Below, piece by piece: positions 1 through 12,500 of a stretch of DNA of 64,000 bases. The stretch lies in assembly GCA_963678705.1 (NCBI GenBank), contig OY783214.1:11346001-11410000 (forward strand), given 5' to 3'. Made by a program: the position numbers and the translations under genes. The notes beneath the pieces are model-generated. The model made no database searches. It was given only the letters and a program-made list of their open reading frames with translations, and was not told where the DNA came from. Each line of letters begins with the position of its first letter. Position 1 is the first letter of the stretch. The stretch is from Panorpa germanica. Lineage: Eukaryota; Arthropoda; Insecta; Mecoptera; Panorpidae.

Positions 1-554
1 ACAGAGTAAGAGGTCGTTAGCATCGGAGATAGTGCGACATTAAATAATCTAAACAAGAAAATACTATTAGAATTAAACCTTTGTTAAAGCAATTGTGGTT
101 TCAGAATAACCAAAGGTAATAATGTTGCACACCTATTGCATTGTGGTACAACAGAAAACTGCAACTATTCGAATTGAAAATATTTCACAGAATAACACTG
201 ACTACTGTGAGCTAAATTAACAAAAGCTGTTGAAAAAGAATAAAATGTAAATTAAATTGTTTGCTTGGTAAATATGTAATTTCATTTAATATCTAGTAGC
301 TAAATTATCATTTTAAAGCATTCTATAATCAATAAAACATATCTAGTTGCTGTGCTATGGCAAACCAGGATTAGCACAACTACTCATTGTTGCAATTGTT
401 TCAAATAAATTACATTATAAACAAAATCGTGAAACAAACTCATTGTATTTGAACCATTTAATTAGTTAAGACGTGTTTCAAAATTGTTGACAATTTTTTT
501 TTATTATTATTTTTTTGATAACTATTTATTTGTATTTAAGATATAACTGTAAAT
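1..554. other. 5' flank of the secreted-protein gene
   Basis: AT-rich sequence with no open frame that I can support. It probably holds the promoter and 5' UTR of the gene starting at 555. A T-rich run lies at about 497-515, shortly before the start codon. No TATA-type or initiator motif stands out enough to call. Confidence 0.4.
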
Positions 555-971
555 ATGAACGCCCATATTAATGTGTTAATTGTTATTATAATTTTAGTAA
601 CTGTTTTGTCTGTGGAAATATTTGGAACAAAAAAAGGACTGAAAAGTAGAACGAATGGTCTAAAGTGGGAGCATAATGATGACGTCTCTTGCGGGCCGAA
701 TTTAGATCAAGTCTGTTGCCCATTGCAAACACCACCACCACCATCACCACAGCAGCGCTCCCGTAACGGTAATCGAAACCAAACTGAAGGTAAAATTGAA
801 GACGTACCTAAAGGAAGAGTTGGGTGTGTCTGCAGGTGTGACAAAACAGCCGTACTGATTGATGGGCAGCCATGTACGCGTGATGATGACTCAGAATGTG
901 TATATTGTAAGACAGGAGAAGGAGGATGGGTACCCATTGAGCCACCACCATCAAGACGTAAACCACATTAA
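555..971 (+). CDS. small secreted cysteine-rich protein, unknown function
   Basis: Single open frame of 138 codons from an ATG in an A-rich context to TAA. Residues 1 to about 20 are strongly hydrophobic (NVLIVIIILVTVLSV), which predicts a cleaved signal peptide, so the product is probably secreted. The rest is polar and holds nine cysteines in two groups: a C-x7-CC group near residues 46-55, and a C-x-C-x-C group followed by three more cysteines in the last third. A proline run (TPPPPSP) lies between the groups, and the C-terminus is basic and proline-rich (PPPSRRKPH). GC content rises inside the frame compared with its flanks, which supports real coding. No domain family is recognised. The odd cysteine count leaves one unpaired or allows dimer formation. 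It could be a defence or venom-like peptide or an extracellular ligand, but nothing in the sequence decides this. No intron is visible. Confidence 0.7.
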   Translation: MNAHINVLIVIIILVTVLSVEIFGTKKGLKSRTNGLKWEHNDDVSCGPNLDQVCCPLQTPPPPSPQQRSRNGNRNQTEGKIEDVPKGRVGCVCRCDKTAVLIDGQPCTRDDDSECVYCKTGEGGWVPIEPPPSRRKPH

Positions 972-1075
972 ACCTATTTTACAAAAATGTTAATGTTAAT
1001 TTGATCAAAACCGGTCAGTAACTAGAATTAAACAATGATATTATTGAAAATTTATTACAAAGAATTTTACAAATG

Positions 1076-1081
1076 AATAAA
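1076..1081 (+). terminator. poly(A) signal of the secreted-protein gene
   Basis: Canonical AATAAA about 105 bases after the stop codon at 971, in AT-rich sequence. It is the first perfect hexamer downstream of the gene and is the likely 3' processing signal. Confidence 0.5.
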
Positions 1082-3048
1082 AAATTTTGATATATTTAAT
1101 TTTTTTTCTATATTTTAATTATTGTAACTAGAATGCCAAATATGATGTGGGTAAAATTTCTATACAGGTTTTTATTTTGCAATACGGAATTAACAGAATA
1201 AAAATAAACATATAAATAACAAAACGTAACAAAGGAGAACATTATTGATATTCCAAAACAAGCTAAATGTGTTTATAAATAATTATTACAATGTTCAGAA
1301 AGCGCATAATTTTGGAAAAACTGGAAATTTTTCAAGGAACAATTTGAAAATATTTTAAAATTCAAATATTGAAAGAATGAATATGTAGAAAACTTTCATT
1401 ACATTTTTATATTCTTGCAATTTTTTGATGGGGTTCACTATATGCCAAATTATTAAACTGTTTAATTAAAATTAAAATATTTCTGCTTTTCTGTCAAGCA
1501 GTGAGCAGCATAGTCAAATAATTCGTAAACTGTAAGATATAACTCAGAAAATGCTTTTTAATTTTGAAATCAGCAATGAGAACTACGTATGAAAATATAT
1601 CTGCCAAAATAAAAAAAAACTTAAGTCTTCTTACTTTTTATAAAATAGAAGAAAAAAATCTTTAATTTTTATAACGGATTTTGATATAATTTGAAATTAA
1701 ATTATAATCGAAGCGTAAATCGGAGCCTTCTTAAATCCTTGTTCTTATCTTAAACAATGCAGAAATAGTTGATGTCTTCAAAGCCTGATTAGCATGCAAC
1801 TATAAATACAAATATAAGTAGATGTGGGTGCATACATATCAGGCGTTGTAATATAAACTAATGCTGCCACCTATGAAACAAATTATGAAATATTTATGTT
1901 ACTCTTATGTACTACTCTTATGTGCTACTCTTAAATGTTTATGTTACTCTTTAATAGATGACGCATGTTATGTTTAAATTACTACTAAACAATTAAATTT
2001 AGAAAAATAATTACTATTAATTAAGGAATTAATAGAGCTTCATATGATAAATAATTTAATTAACTGTTGACAAATATCTATTGTTTCATACATTAGAAAT
2101 TTCTCTTCCTTCTGCAAACTTTTTTTCATCTTAAGAAATGCAGAAAATCTTATTTTCACCGAAATTAAAAATTGTTTGGTACTGAATTAGGTATGGTGGT
2201 TCGAAAACGGCTTCAGCAATGTTTTTGGGAATTTTATATTTCGTAGAATTATTTTTAATTTTAGAAAAAAGTGGTAGTTTGTATTCCTAATGTTGAGCTA
2301 CTACCAAGTTACTTTGTGGTGAAATATGATGGTTCCACACCATTGATTATTTGCAAATTTTGTCATATATTATTGGCAGACAGTGGTGTACCGATATAGA
2401 AGACAGCAAACATTTAATGCTTCGGATAACTATTGATGACTTTCAAATATTAAACATCAAATAACAAATTGAAAGATAGATCACTTTATTTAATAATTAT
2501 TTTTACAATCAAAAATATAATATTTGATAAAATTTATGTAAGAACCATACAAATAATGAAATTTTAAAATATTTATTAAAATTATAATTACAATTATGAA
2601 ATCGACCATAATATATATACTAGTATATTTTTATTTTAAAATTTCTGCTAATAAAACATAGTTTTAAAATTTAAAGAATACTTACTAAGAAATTAAAAGT
2701 ATATATTTTAATTATAAACATAGTGAATATATTAAAACTTGAAAGTAATTTTGTAAGAAAGTAAAAATGTGAGAATAAATCATATAATTAACAATTGTAT
2801 AGCGTATTTATAAAAATATATATCGTTAATAACGTAAAATATTTATGTTTTTTAACAAAATATATAAAAGGTCAATGCCGTAAACAGATTCTTAAAAAAA
2901 AAACTATTAAAATTAAAATGAAAAAAACTTAAACTTATACAATTCTTAACGCTACAGCTTAAAAATTTACTAAAGGTTTTCTTAATTCTAAATTAGTTTA
3001 TCCGACAAACTAAGAGTATAAAAAAAATAAAGAAAAGATTAAGATCTA
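1082..3048. other. intergenic AT-rich sequence between convergent genes
   Basis: No supportable gene. It lies between the 3' ends of the secreted-protein gene (plus) and the Tudor gene (minus). The only structure seen is a short degenerate tandem repeat near 1894-1952. The minus-strand 3' UTR of the Tudor gene must occupy part of the right end; TTTATT, the complement of AATAAA, occurs at 2572-2577 and near 2484. Confidence 0.4.
1894..1952. repeat. degenerate short tandem repeat
   Basis: Four or so imperfect units of the form TTATGT-n-CTACTC follow each other (ATGTTACTCTT, ATGTACTACTCTT, ATGTGCTACTCTT, then a later ATGTTACTCTT). This is a small local duplication without coding potential. Confidence 0.5.
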
Positions 3049-6000
3049 CTATAGCTCTCTCAAAACAGATGCAGGAAGTTTCATTGTATAATCACCATCA
3101 GCTACTAGTTCAACAGTAACTGATTTTTGAGTTCCTATTTCAAAATACTTCTTTAAAACTGATATTTGTTCAGGTTTTAGTGGTTTAGGGATGTCTGAAA
3201 AAAAATTGATGATATTATACACTGTTACAAGAATTACACACATTAATGCAAGGTCACTCGTAACGTATATGGGGTTAGAAAATTTTCTCATCAAATTGCT
3301 ACTAGAAACAATTAATGACAGAAAATAAATTATCAACTGTAATGACACATTAAAAATGAGGTAACTACTTAAAAGAAACAAATAAAAATGATAAAAAAAA
3401 ATTATTAGAGGGGAATTGATTTAATGATATTAAAGAATTTCATAATTCCCGAAAGACGTAATTACATTTTAATATAATTTGTTCCGTAATTTTCAGAAAA
3501 TGAAAACAGAACAGAAACCAAAATTATCAGCATACCTTCAATAGCAAGTTTAGATGCTACGCATGGCTTTTTCAAAAACTTAGGGTCGATTTTACGAATA
3601 TGATTTTTAGTTATCCATGTCATACCACCACAATCCAAATTTCGCACGAAAAATTTATTTGCATATGTTCCAAAACCGATTTTCACACAGACTGCACGAT
3701 TCCAGGAATCTTCTAAAATTTACAAATGTGTTTAATAAAATACAATTCAAATATGCAAAAAATATTTACTGTATTATATATTTATCCATATTTTAAGAAT
3801 GAGCAATATTTGGTAAGCTTATAAACAATAAATGATAAAAAAGAACTTAAGGTTAGTAGGAGCTACAACATCTTTTAAAACAATGCAACCTCTATCTCAT
3901 TATAAGTTAAGAACTCGGCGCTGAGACTTCGCTCTAATATATTAATAACCGACAGTAGAATTTATTATTAAAAAAATAGTTTATACCTGGAAACTTTGCA
4001 ACGCACACTTCATTTACCAAGGGAGTGTGAAAATTATTTGTCTTTTCATATATCTCAGCTAATTCAATATGCTGCTCTTCTAGAATCTCGTGTAAAATGT
4101 TGGAACCTTCTATATCAGCAACTGTCACATATATTTCAGCATTCTTTAGTTGACTAGTATTTACAATGTAAATTTTTGAATTTGGACCAACATTAATAGG
4201 TAAAAATGTTATCTCATTTAATAAATTGACTTTTGACCCTGAAATAATTCTTATTAACAATTTTATATTAACTAAAACATATTTATATAACAGAAATATT
4301 TACCTGACATAAAATTTATAAGTTTATCATTAAGCGACGTTCCATCCTCGTAAATTAGTGTTACGCTTGGGTAAAGTTTATCATCAATTTTCTAAAATAA
4401 TTAAAAAATATTAAAATGAACAGTTTATACAAATACTAGCTATAAACAAGTAGTTTACCAATGTGAATGTTTGGTTAGAACGTCTTAAAATTGCTAAAGC
4501 GTTTTCGTTTTCTTCTTTCGGAACACCCAATAATTTTACTTCTAACAAATATATCGGTTCTGACTTTAAGACGTCCGATAATTCCAAGAGTTGATCCAAG
4601 GAAACAACTTCATCATTTCCTATTATTTAATTAAACGGTTAATTTTTTTGAAAGAAATAAGTATCCTTATAATTTCAACATGTTCTTACCAAATTCTGTG
4701 TATAATACAGTAATATGTTTTTTATCCCTAACTTCTTTAACAATGGCTCTATAAAAGTTTCCATCTCCTGGATAAAGCGATAATACCATTTCATGTTTTA
4801 CGGGCATTGCAATTAAAGGTTTTGCTGAAAATATTTTAATTACATTATTTAATAAACATTTTTCATTTTTTATATCAAAATAGTTTTGCTCGCAAATAGA
4901 GTGAAAAGTTAAAGTTCAAATAAAAATAAAACAATAAATTTAAGAATACCTTTCAATGTCCCTGAATACTGTTTAACTGTATCTATCAATGCATCAAATT
5001 TTTCACAAAAATCTTTGTCTTGATTTTTTATATAAACTGTATTTATATTCTGAATTTCAAAAAGTTTAACTGATTTATAAGTTTTTGCAATAGCTAGGGA
5101 TGTAAGATTTGGTCCATATTGTCCAATATTAGGTGACCAAGGAGTCACCTCTGCTCTGAAAATATCTTCAGACTTATCATCCGTTGAACAAATAATCTCT
5201 ATGTGCGGTATTGTTTGCATTACTCTGTATGACACTTTCTTTAGGAACTAAAATAACGAAAACATTAAATTATCAGATATTGTTAATAAAACATCTCAAC
5301 TAAATTAATGTTTAACTTACTTTCATATACTTATCATAATTTTTACTAAGCAGCTTTATAACTCTTAAATTGCAAGACTGCGGAGCAATGCTGATATGAT
5401 TACCGGGAAGATGGTATACTTGGTCACAGTGTACAATTTTGCCGAAATCACAAAGCGATACAACATATTTACCGTCAATGATTTTAACAACTTTTCCTCG
5501 TGCCCATTCTTTATCAACTATAGTAGATTTTATTAATACAAAATCGTCAACTTGAGGTCTAAAGTGTGAAATGAAAATAAACCAATCATAAGTATATATC
5601 AGGTAGTTTTTGTTATTTACTATAATAATATTTGAGAGCTTACGTATCGTATTTTCTTAATTCTGTCGAGATTAAATCTGTTATTTGTTCGATTGCTGAA
5701 GTTTCAAAGGTTACAGTAGCTCTATCTGAACAAAATCTGTGTTCAATGAATAAAGTACCTTCACTTTTGGGTTGCATCAATTCAATTGGACTTCTAAAAG
5801 AAATTATATTTTGAATTAGAATACGTACTAAAATTAAAAATATAGAAAGAGTCCTAAAATTGTGGTATTACTTACTTTATCATAGTTTTAGATTTTGGAT
5901 CTTCTGTAGGTTCATGACCCTCAACTACAACCATAAAATAGTCGTCAATCTAAAATAAAATTGAATAAAAGTTACATTTAAATATATATATTAATATTTC

Positions 6001-8574
6001 TAATATACTCGTATACTGTAATATGATTTACTTGAACAGTAGGTTTTATTTTGTAAGTTTTTTTTTCCGCAAACTGAATTGTACTTCCTGGTGTTATAAG
6101 TACTTTAACAGCAAAAGGGGGTTCTGTTCGAAGATCTGAATCCACAACTTCTACTAATTTTTTCATATCAGACACGTTAACAGTTTTTCCATACTCAAGT
6201 AAGCGAACACTAATTGATGGCATAGTAGAAGTCACAACAGCGCGATACCTGAATATTCAAATGATGTAGTTAGTCATTTATAAAATAAATGTCTCCTCTA
6301 ATGTGCTATTCATACCATTGATCTTCATGATTTACTAAACACAATGACCCAGATGCAATTTCTTTTATTGGGTTATCTTTATTTGCTTCATAATTCGTAA
6401 ATTGTTGTATGTATGAAATTATTGAATTATTAAGAACATCTGTAACCCAAGCGAAATTATCAACATGACGAACGATCACCTGTTAAAAAAAATCACATGT
6501 TATCACAAGTTGAAGGTAACGTGAAAACAAAATTAAAAAATGTTCGAAACATTACGGTAACATCTTCTCCAATTTCAAGTTCGGTCATTATTTCCCAAAG
6601 TTCCTTTTCTGGTTCAGCATCAGGAAAACATGAAGTAGTACTCTCAGTTTTTGGGCTGGTATTGATATTATCTTCAGTAGACATTGCACTGAACTGATCA
6701 TGCAGAGATTCATTGGTTGAAGAAGAGTCAACCGTTTCTTCAGAGACCTTCATAAAGACGATATTATTTTTTATAAATATATTTATAAAATAATATTTAT
6801 TATTATTATAATTATCTATTTAATATATATCTGCGACATAGTTATTTACCCTATTTTCTTGTGATGCACTTCCATTACTTAATCGAATTTTTAAATTCTC
6901 CCTTAATTTAATCAATCTGGCAAAAGGATCTCGCCCAGCTATGTTTTTGTCTTGAATGACAGCCTTAGTAAAATTACAATTATTTTTATCAATTTGATTT
7001 AAACAATTTAAATCTGAAGATTTGGTAATCGTCTTTCTGGGTTCTTTTAATCCTTTTCCATTATTTAATTCAACATTAGAAGATTCTTGTTTTCTTTCAT
7101 TCAACTGTTTCTCTAAAACTAAACCGGAATCCCTAAAAATTAAAACGATTATGAAAAAATCTGAATGTACTTAGAAAATAGTGCAAAAAACAATGATACT
7201 TACATAACAGAACATTTCAGTCGATGATTAGGGAAATCTGCAAGTTGGCAGTCAACATTGCAGTACCATTTACCGCAGTTGCATCTAACAAATTGATTTG
7301 TGCAGTGTGCACAAGCTGGCATTGTTGTCTCTACATGCTAAAAACATAACATTATATAAATTTCAATCCAAAAACAATACATTATCTTTTGAATCATAAC
7401 ACTAACCATATTCATTTGATCGCTGTTGATGCTCATTTCAGTGTTGTTACTGAAATTAAAAGCATGTTGTATATACATTTTATAGAAACGCAAGTCAAAA
7501 AAATATTTTAAGTAAAATAATATAAACACACCTTGGAAAGTTGTTACCATTCTTTCTGTTCCCCATAAGCTTCTTTCCAGGATTATGTCGATTTCGTCTG
7601 TGATAAATTGTATATATATTTTATTAATAAATCCAATTATTTTAGCATGAGTTTTTAAAAGATTAGAAACATATATTTCTGTTTACTGAATCTATTTAAG
7701 ATTTCTTAAGTCTTCTCAAGAGAATTCAGAGCGCAGTTTTAAAAAAAATACGTAAGATTGATAAACAAAATGCAAATCGTATACTTATGTGGGAAACCTT
7801 TTTTAGCGACACGAAGTATAATATATTGCTTTAAACATTAAAAGCATGTGGTACTTGTATAATAAAAGCAACGACGTAAAAAATATAATAATGCCAGAAT
7901 GAGTATTAGAAAAAAAAACACTGATACCTTTCACCAGAATTATGGCTTTGTATAGATGAACATGACGACATTGTATCAGAAGAATCGACTTTCTTTTTAA
8001 GTGCTAATGAAACTTTTAAATTATGTGGGGGCTTGAAGTGACGTATCTTAATAGCTTTCTGAGCTTGCCTGTAACAATGATTTATATGATATGTATTGTA
8101 TGTAAATGTATATGACTTATATTATAAGAATATTTTTCTTACTCCATTGTTTTAAAATAAACAAAGCCAAATCTATATCCATCTTCTTTCACTTTAATAT
8201 TTGTTGATGTAATTTCGCCAAATTCTATAAAATGGTCGTACAGGTCTTGAGTTTGTGTAAATTTTTCTGGTAAATTTCCGATATATAGTTCAACATTTTC
8301 CGTATTTGAATCACTAGAAGCACAGGTTATTAAAGAGGTAAAAAAGTGTTAACTTATTATTATTGAATTAAAAGGATAATACATTTTTTTCTTGAATTGT
8401 CAAATTTACATACATATTGTTCGATGTTGTTTCGGGTTCCAACCAATTATCATCCGACGAAGATTCAATTTGGTTTTGCTCCATTTCTTTAGCACCGTTT
8501 TCGGCATGCATGTTTCTTCCAGATACTCGGGCTCCGCCACGACCACGTCCCCGACCTCGACCACGACCAATCAT
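3049..8574 (-). CDS. RRM-MYND-multi-Tudor protein (Vreteno/TDRD1-like), 20 exons
   Basis: Coding exons in transcript order: 8574-8414, 8313-8143, 8068-7928, 7597-7532, 7449-7407, 7328-7204, 7132-6850, 6747-6556, 6479-6316, 6248-6032, 5949-5876, 5793-5644, 5558-5321, 5247-4950, 4824-4690, 4619-4459, 4391-4304, 4238-3987, 3712-3536, 3194-3049. All borders are GT/AG, phases agree and the sum is 1094 codons. Residues 1-20 are RG-rich (GRGRGRGRGRGG). An RRM follows at about 58-125 with RNP2 (LYIGNLP) and RNP1 (YRFGFVYF). A MYND zinc finger spans about 200-233 (C-x2-C, C-x-C, Y-C-x3-C, H-x3-C). Four Tudor modules have cores near 436-500, 598-650, 778-825 and 975-1025. An RRM plus MYND plus Tudor is the layout known from Vreteno, while four Tudors after MYND recall TDRD1. 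Such proteins act in germline nuage and piRNA production, so that role is inferred here. An AG just before the ATG suggests a 5' UTR intron. Confidence 0.9.
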
Positions 8575-9503
8575 TCTAATTCTTGTGAAAATGTAACATA
8601 CATTAGAGGTTAGAAATAATAGAGTAATTTTTTTTACTGAAAATATAGTTAGATTCTAACTCAGAAAATAGAGTTTATAAATCAAAAAAACTATGACACA
8701 AATTGTGAAATTCAAAAACACAAAACTTAAATACACCGGCAATTGGGCACATTTATTAACAAATGCATTAAATTATGACTATATCATTGTATATCAAATA
8801 TTTGAATTACCTTTAACAATTCTATATGTGAAAAACGTTTAGAAACTAAATAATTCTGTGTGAATTATTTGTTAATTATAAAAACAATAACTTAAAGAAC
8901 TACAAAAAGAAATACTGCTATTAACATCTCACCAACAACAACCAACAAAGACAAACTAATTTCGCTCAATTTTGCTGAAGTCGGAAGCAACAGTAGAGAT
9001 CGGCAACTATCGGCAGTGTATGTTATGCAGGTGGCTCATAGATAGCAGTGATTGAAAAGTATCGGGAAGAAATCATATCAAAGTCTTTTACATATGAAAA
9101 AAGTAGATCGTAATATTATTACAGAGATGTGTAGTCCACATTCGAGGGCTCATTACCATACTTTACCTATATTACAAAGCGAAACAACAAATCTAGTTTT
9201 ATGCATTAAAATATAAAAAGAAAACACTATTATATTGTTATATAAATATTATTATATTAATTAATTCAAATAATTAATATAAGGTGCATCAAAATACCTA
9301 GAGCAATTTTGTTGAGGTGGATTGAGCTAAGTGTTTTGATGCTCCTTGTATATCTTTTTGTAACATTTATATTTGTAACGCAGATAATATTTACAGTCTA
9401 CAGTCTAATTTATATCTTAGTAATCGTTTAGTATTGAATTTCTAAAATAGATGGCATCTAATCATTCAGCAAGTTTAAACTTGGTTTGTGTATTTGGTAA
9501 CAA
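8575..9503. other. spacer: Tudor gene 5' region and UGT 3' flank
   Basis: No gene. Read on the minus strand, the UGT 3' end is followed by this spacer and then the Tudor gene, head to tail. The part at about 8940-9030 is less AT-rich and is a plausible promoter or first noncoding exon of the Tudor gene. An acceptor-like AG at about 8583-8584 on the minus strand supports a leader intron. No core promoter motif is clear. Confidence 0.35.
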
Positions 9504-9509
9504 TTTATT
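9504..9509 (-). terminator. poly(A) signal of the UGT gene
   Basis: AATAAA on the minus strand, about 64 bases after the UGT stop codon. Its spacing and perfect match make it the likely 3' end signal. Confidence 0.55.
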
Positions 9510-9572
9510 AAATAAATTTGCTTATAATTATGTGTATGGAGAAATACTTCAGCTGTAATTGAATAGATGGTA

Positions 9573-12500
9573 CTATAAACGTTTTTTGATATTTTTTGCG
9601 TCTACATTTTTCTTGGTTTCGTGAAAGAATCTTTTGATAACCTTAAAAATAATAAGAAGTACAGCAAATGTTAATCCACTCCAGATAATAAGAACGTCCC
9701 ACATATGTTGAATATAATGTGGCATATCAATAGTTTTTGAACGCAAATGTGGAGCTCCTTTATGTCGTATTACGTATTTGCACCAATAAATGGCGACCTC
9801 TAGTGGATCTTGTGGTCTATCACGAAACCTTTCCGATAACTGGTTCATTTTACTTGCATAACTGAAATTGAAAATGTTACAAATCTATTAATTAAGGAAC
9901 ATTTGTCATAATACATAAAAAGAATTTGGATCCATTATTCAAACCTGCGAAAGCTTGAACTCAAACCTTACATTCAAATACGCATGCATTCATTTTAAAA
10001 GAATATTGTTTTAAAGCATGCAGAGTAAATCCTTCTCTACACAAAATTTCTCGTTAAAACGAATCATGTGCGATAAAAAATATGTTTTTATAAATATTTA
10101 CCTGGGATTTTCAATAATAGTCTTTATAGATTCGACAATTTTATCTTCAGTTACAGTGAAGTAATCCAATTTTTCAGCGACACCAGCAGATACTGCTTTG
10201 CGTAGATTCTAAAATCATAACATATATAAGTCTTCCAAATATCTTTATCAATCGTTCAGTTCATTAGTGCGAAACATCTCCAAACTACATTAATTAGCGT
10301 AATTTAGAAAGTGTAGTCATTTGACAAACCGTCAGAAGTTATCGGACGTAGATTTCTTACTAATGAATTGGATACGCACAATTTAAAATATATATAGCGG
10401 CGAGACTGTATAACGAAAATATAGCTATAATAGTTGAGAGCTGTCGGTGTATTTATTCATTATCTGGAGTTTAAAATGCTTTGTATATATTGTTTAAAAT
10501 TTACTGTATGCTACACTAACTATTTACAAATATTTTTATCTTTATTTTTATTTTAACAATAGCGTCTGCTTGATTGTTTACCCTCTACCATACCGCCAAC
10601 CAACCGAGCCAGCAGCAGCGGTTCGGTTAGGAAGAAACAGATAGGACACTCGGTAGGCTATCTCTCGTTTTGCATCTATCGCTTCCTATTACACGCGGCC
10701 GTACACTTTGCGTACTCTATTATTATATTTCCATGCTTGTTACTATGGGCTTCCTGATTTATACCAATAAATTTATATCAATTGACTAACCTTATGCTGA
10801 TCCATAAAAAATGGCATACCCAATATTGGAACACCATGCCAAATAGATTCGTGGGTGCTTAAAAGACCAGAATGACTTAAAAATAATTTAACATTTGGGT
10901 GAGCTGCAATTAGAAATATTATTTCATTAATTTGTTCATATGTATATGTTATATTTCTTACCACATATAATACCTAAAATATCATTCTGTGACAACCATT
11001 TTCTGATTATCAAATTTTTTGGTAGATCCCTTATTGTATCCGATTCAAATTTCCACAAAAAGTGATATTCTGGTAGTCGGCTGAATGCTTTAATAAACAT
11101 GTTAATCTGAAATAACAGCAAAAGTTTATTAGGTTGTATTTTATATAAAATTTTGAGAAATTTTGTACCTTCTCTTCTCCTAATTTATCACTCCTCATGT
11201 TTGTTCCTAAGCAGAAAAGCACTGCACCTTTTGGAGCCGCCTCTATGTAGGATTTGATATCCTGAACACACAAAATTAGTTACATTATTTACTACATGTA
11301 CACTTAGAATTGTGTTAAACCTTCTAGACGAAATGTTCACCCCCTCCGAATTTCGGACATTTGTCTTAATTGACTATTGGATAATCTGGGTAATACTGAT
11401 CCACTAGCTTAGGATCAGTTACACCTTTAAGCGGCAATTTTTTTGTTTCATCGCGATTTAAATTTGAATCTTCAAAATCAGTTTCTTTGTTTATCTTGAA
11501 AACTATAACTACCACAAAATTTTTGTGAAAAAACTTTTTGTAGATAATAATATTGTCTACAACTTTTATTGATAATTTTTTGTTGTAACTTTTATATTAA
11601 ATAAGTTATAAGCAAAAATAAAGGACAACGATTGACGAATATAACCAGCAGTTGAAAGATAGACAATGTAGACTGTAATACTCTATATAAAATGCTCTAG
11701 GCCAACTTACATTAGGCAGTGGCTGAGGTTTCTTCACTTGCAATGCTGCAACCGATATAACACTTGGATATAGTGGTTCCATAGCGTCCCAGGACGGATG
11801 CTGATTCATAAGAAAAATGGATGCTTTACTTTCTAATTCTCCCAAATCCGTCATACCAGGTCCAAAAGCAGATCTGGCATATTCTGTTTGGCGTTTTATT
11901 AATTTTTTATGTAAGTAAACATCATAAATATAAAAAATTAAGTTACGACTACGTTCAAAAAAGTTTAATGTTTGGTCCTTTCCATAATCAACATAAATTG
12001 ATGGAACAAATGAAGGAAACATAGGATTTCCATTGATTAAAGTCATGTATCCAATATTATGGAAAGCAGTGGCGTCCACCAATGGCACTCCTTTAAATTT
12101 ATACATAAATCCTAATAAGCAAGGCCCGCACACGGCATCGTGGATGATTAGATCGAATTTAAAATCATCTGGATAATTCATCAGGGTTTGAATTCCTTTT
12201 GATTTGTAAGTTCCTTCACACTGGACAGCACTCCAGTCGTAAATACTTTCAGCGTATGACCAATCTGAGTACACCCTTGCCATTTCAATAAGGTTTAAAT
12301 CTTCATCTTGATATAAAGTGTTGTATATTTCTTCCAAGTGAATGTAGTGGATATTAGTGATGTTTTTTTTGCCAACATCTGCGCTTAGGGCTGTTATGTT
12401 ATATCCTTCAGCTGCTAAAGCTTCCCATAATGTTTTATCCCTAGAAATAAATCTTTATTAATAAGCCAATATCTCGAGAACCGTGACACTTTACATAGTT

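Noticed and set aside
707-937. 76-codon minus-strand frame under the secreted-protein gene
   Set aside because: It lies wholly within the plus-strand coding frame, which has the signal peptide and cysteine pattern. It is a shadow frame.
6497-6697. 66-codon plus-strand frame inside the Tudor gene
   Set aside because: It overlaps Tudor exon 8 on the other strand, where the spliced frame is in phase. No domain was found.
8392-8613. 73-codon plus-strand frame opposite Tudor exon 1
   Set aside because: It mirrors the RG-rich exon and has no domain of its own.
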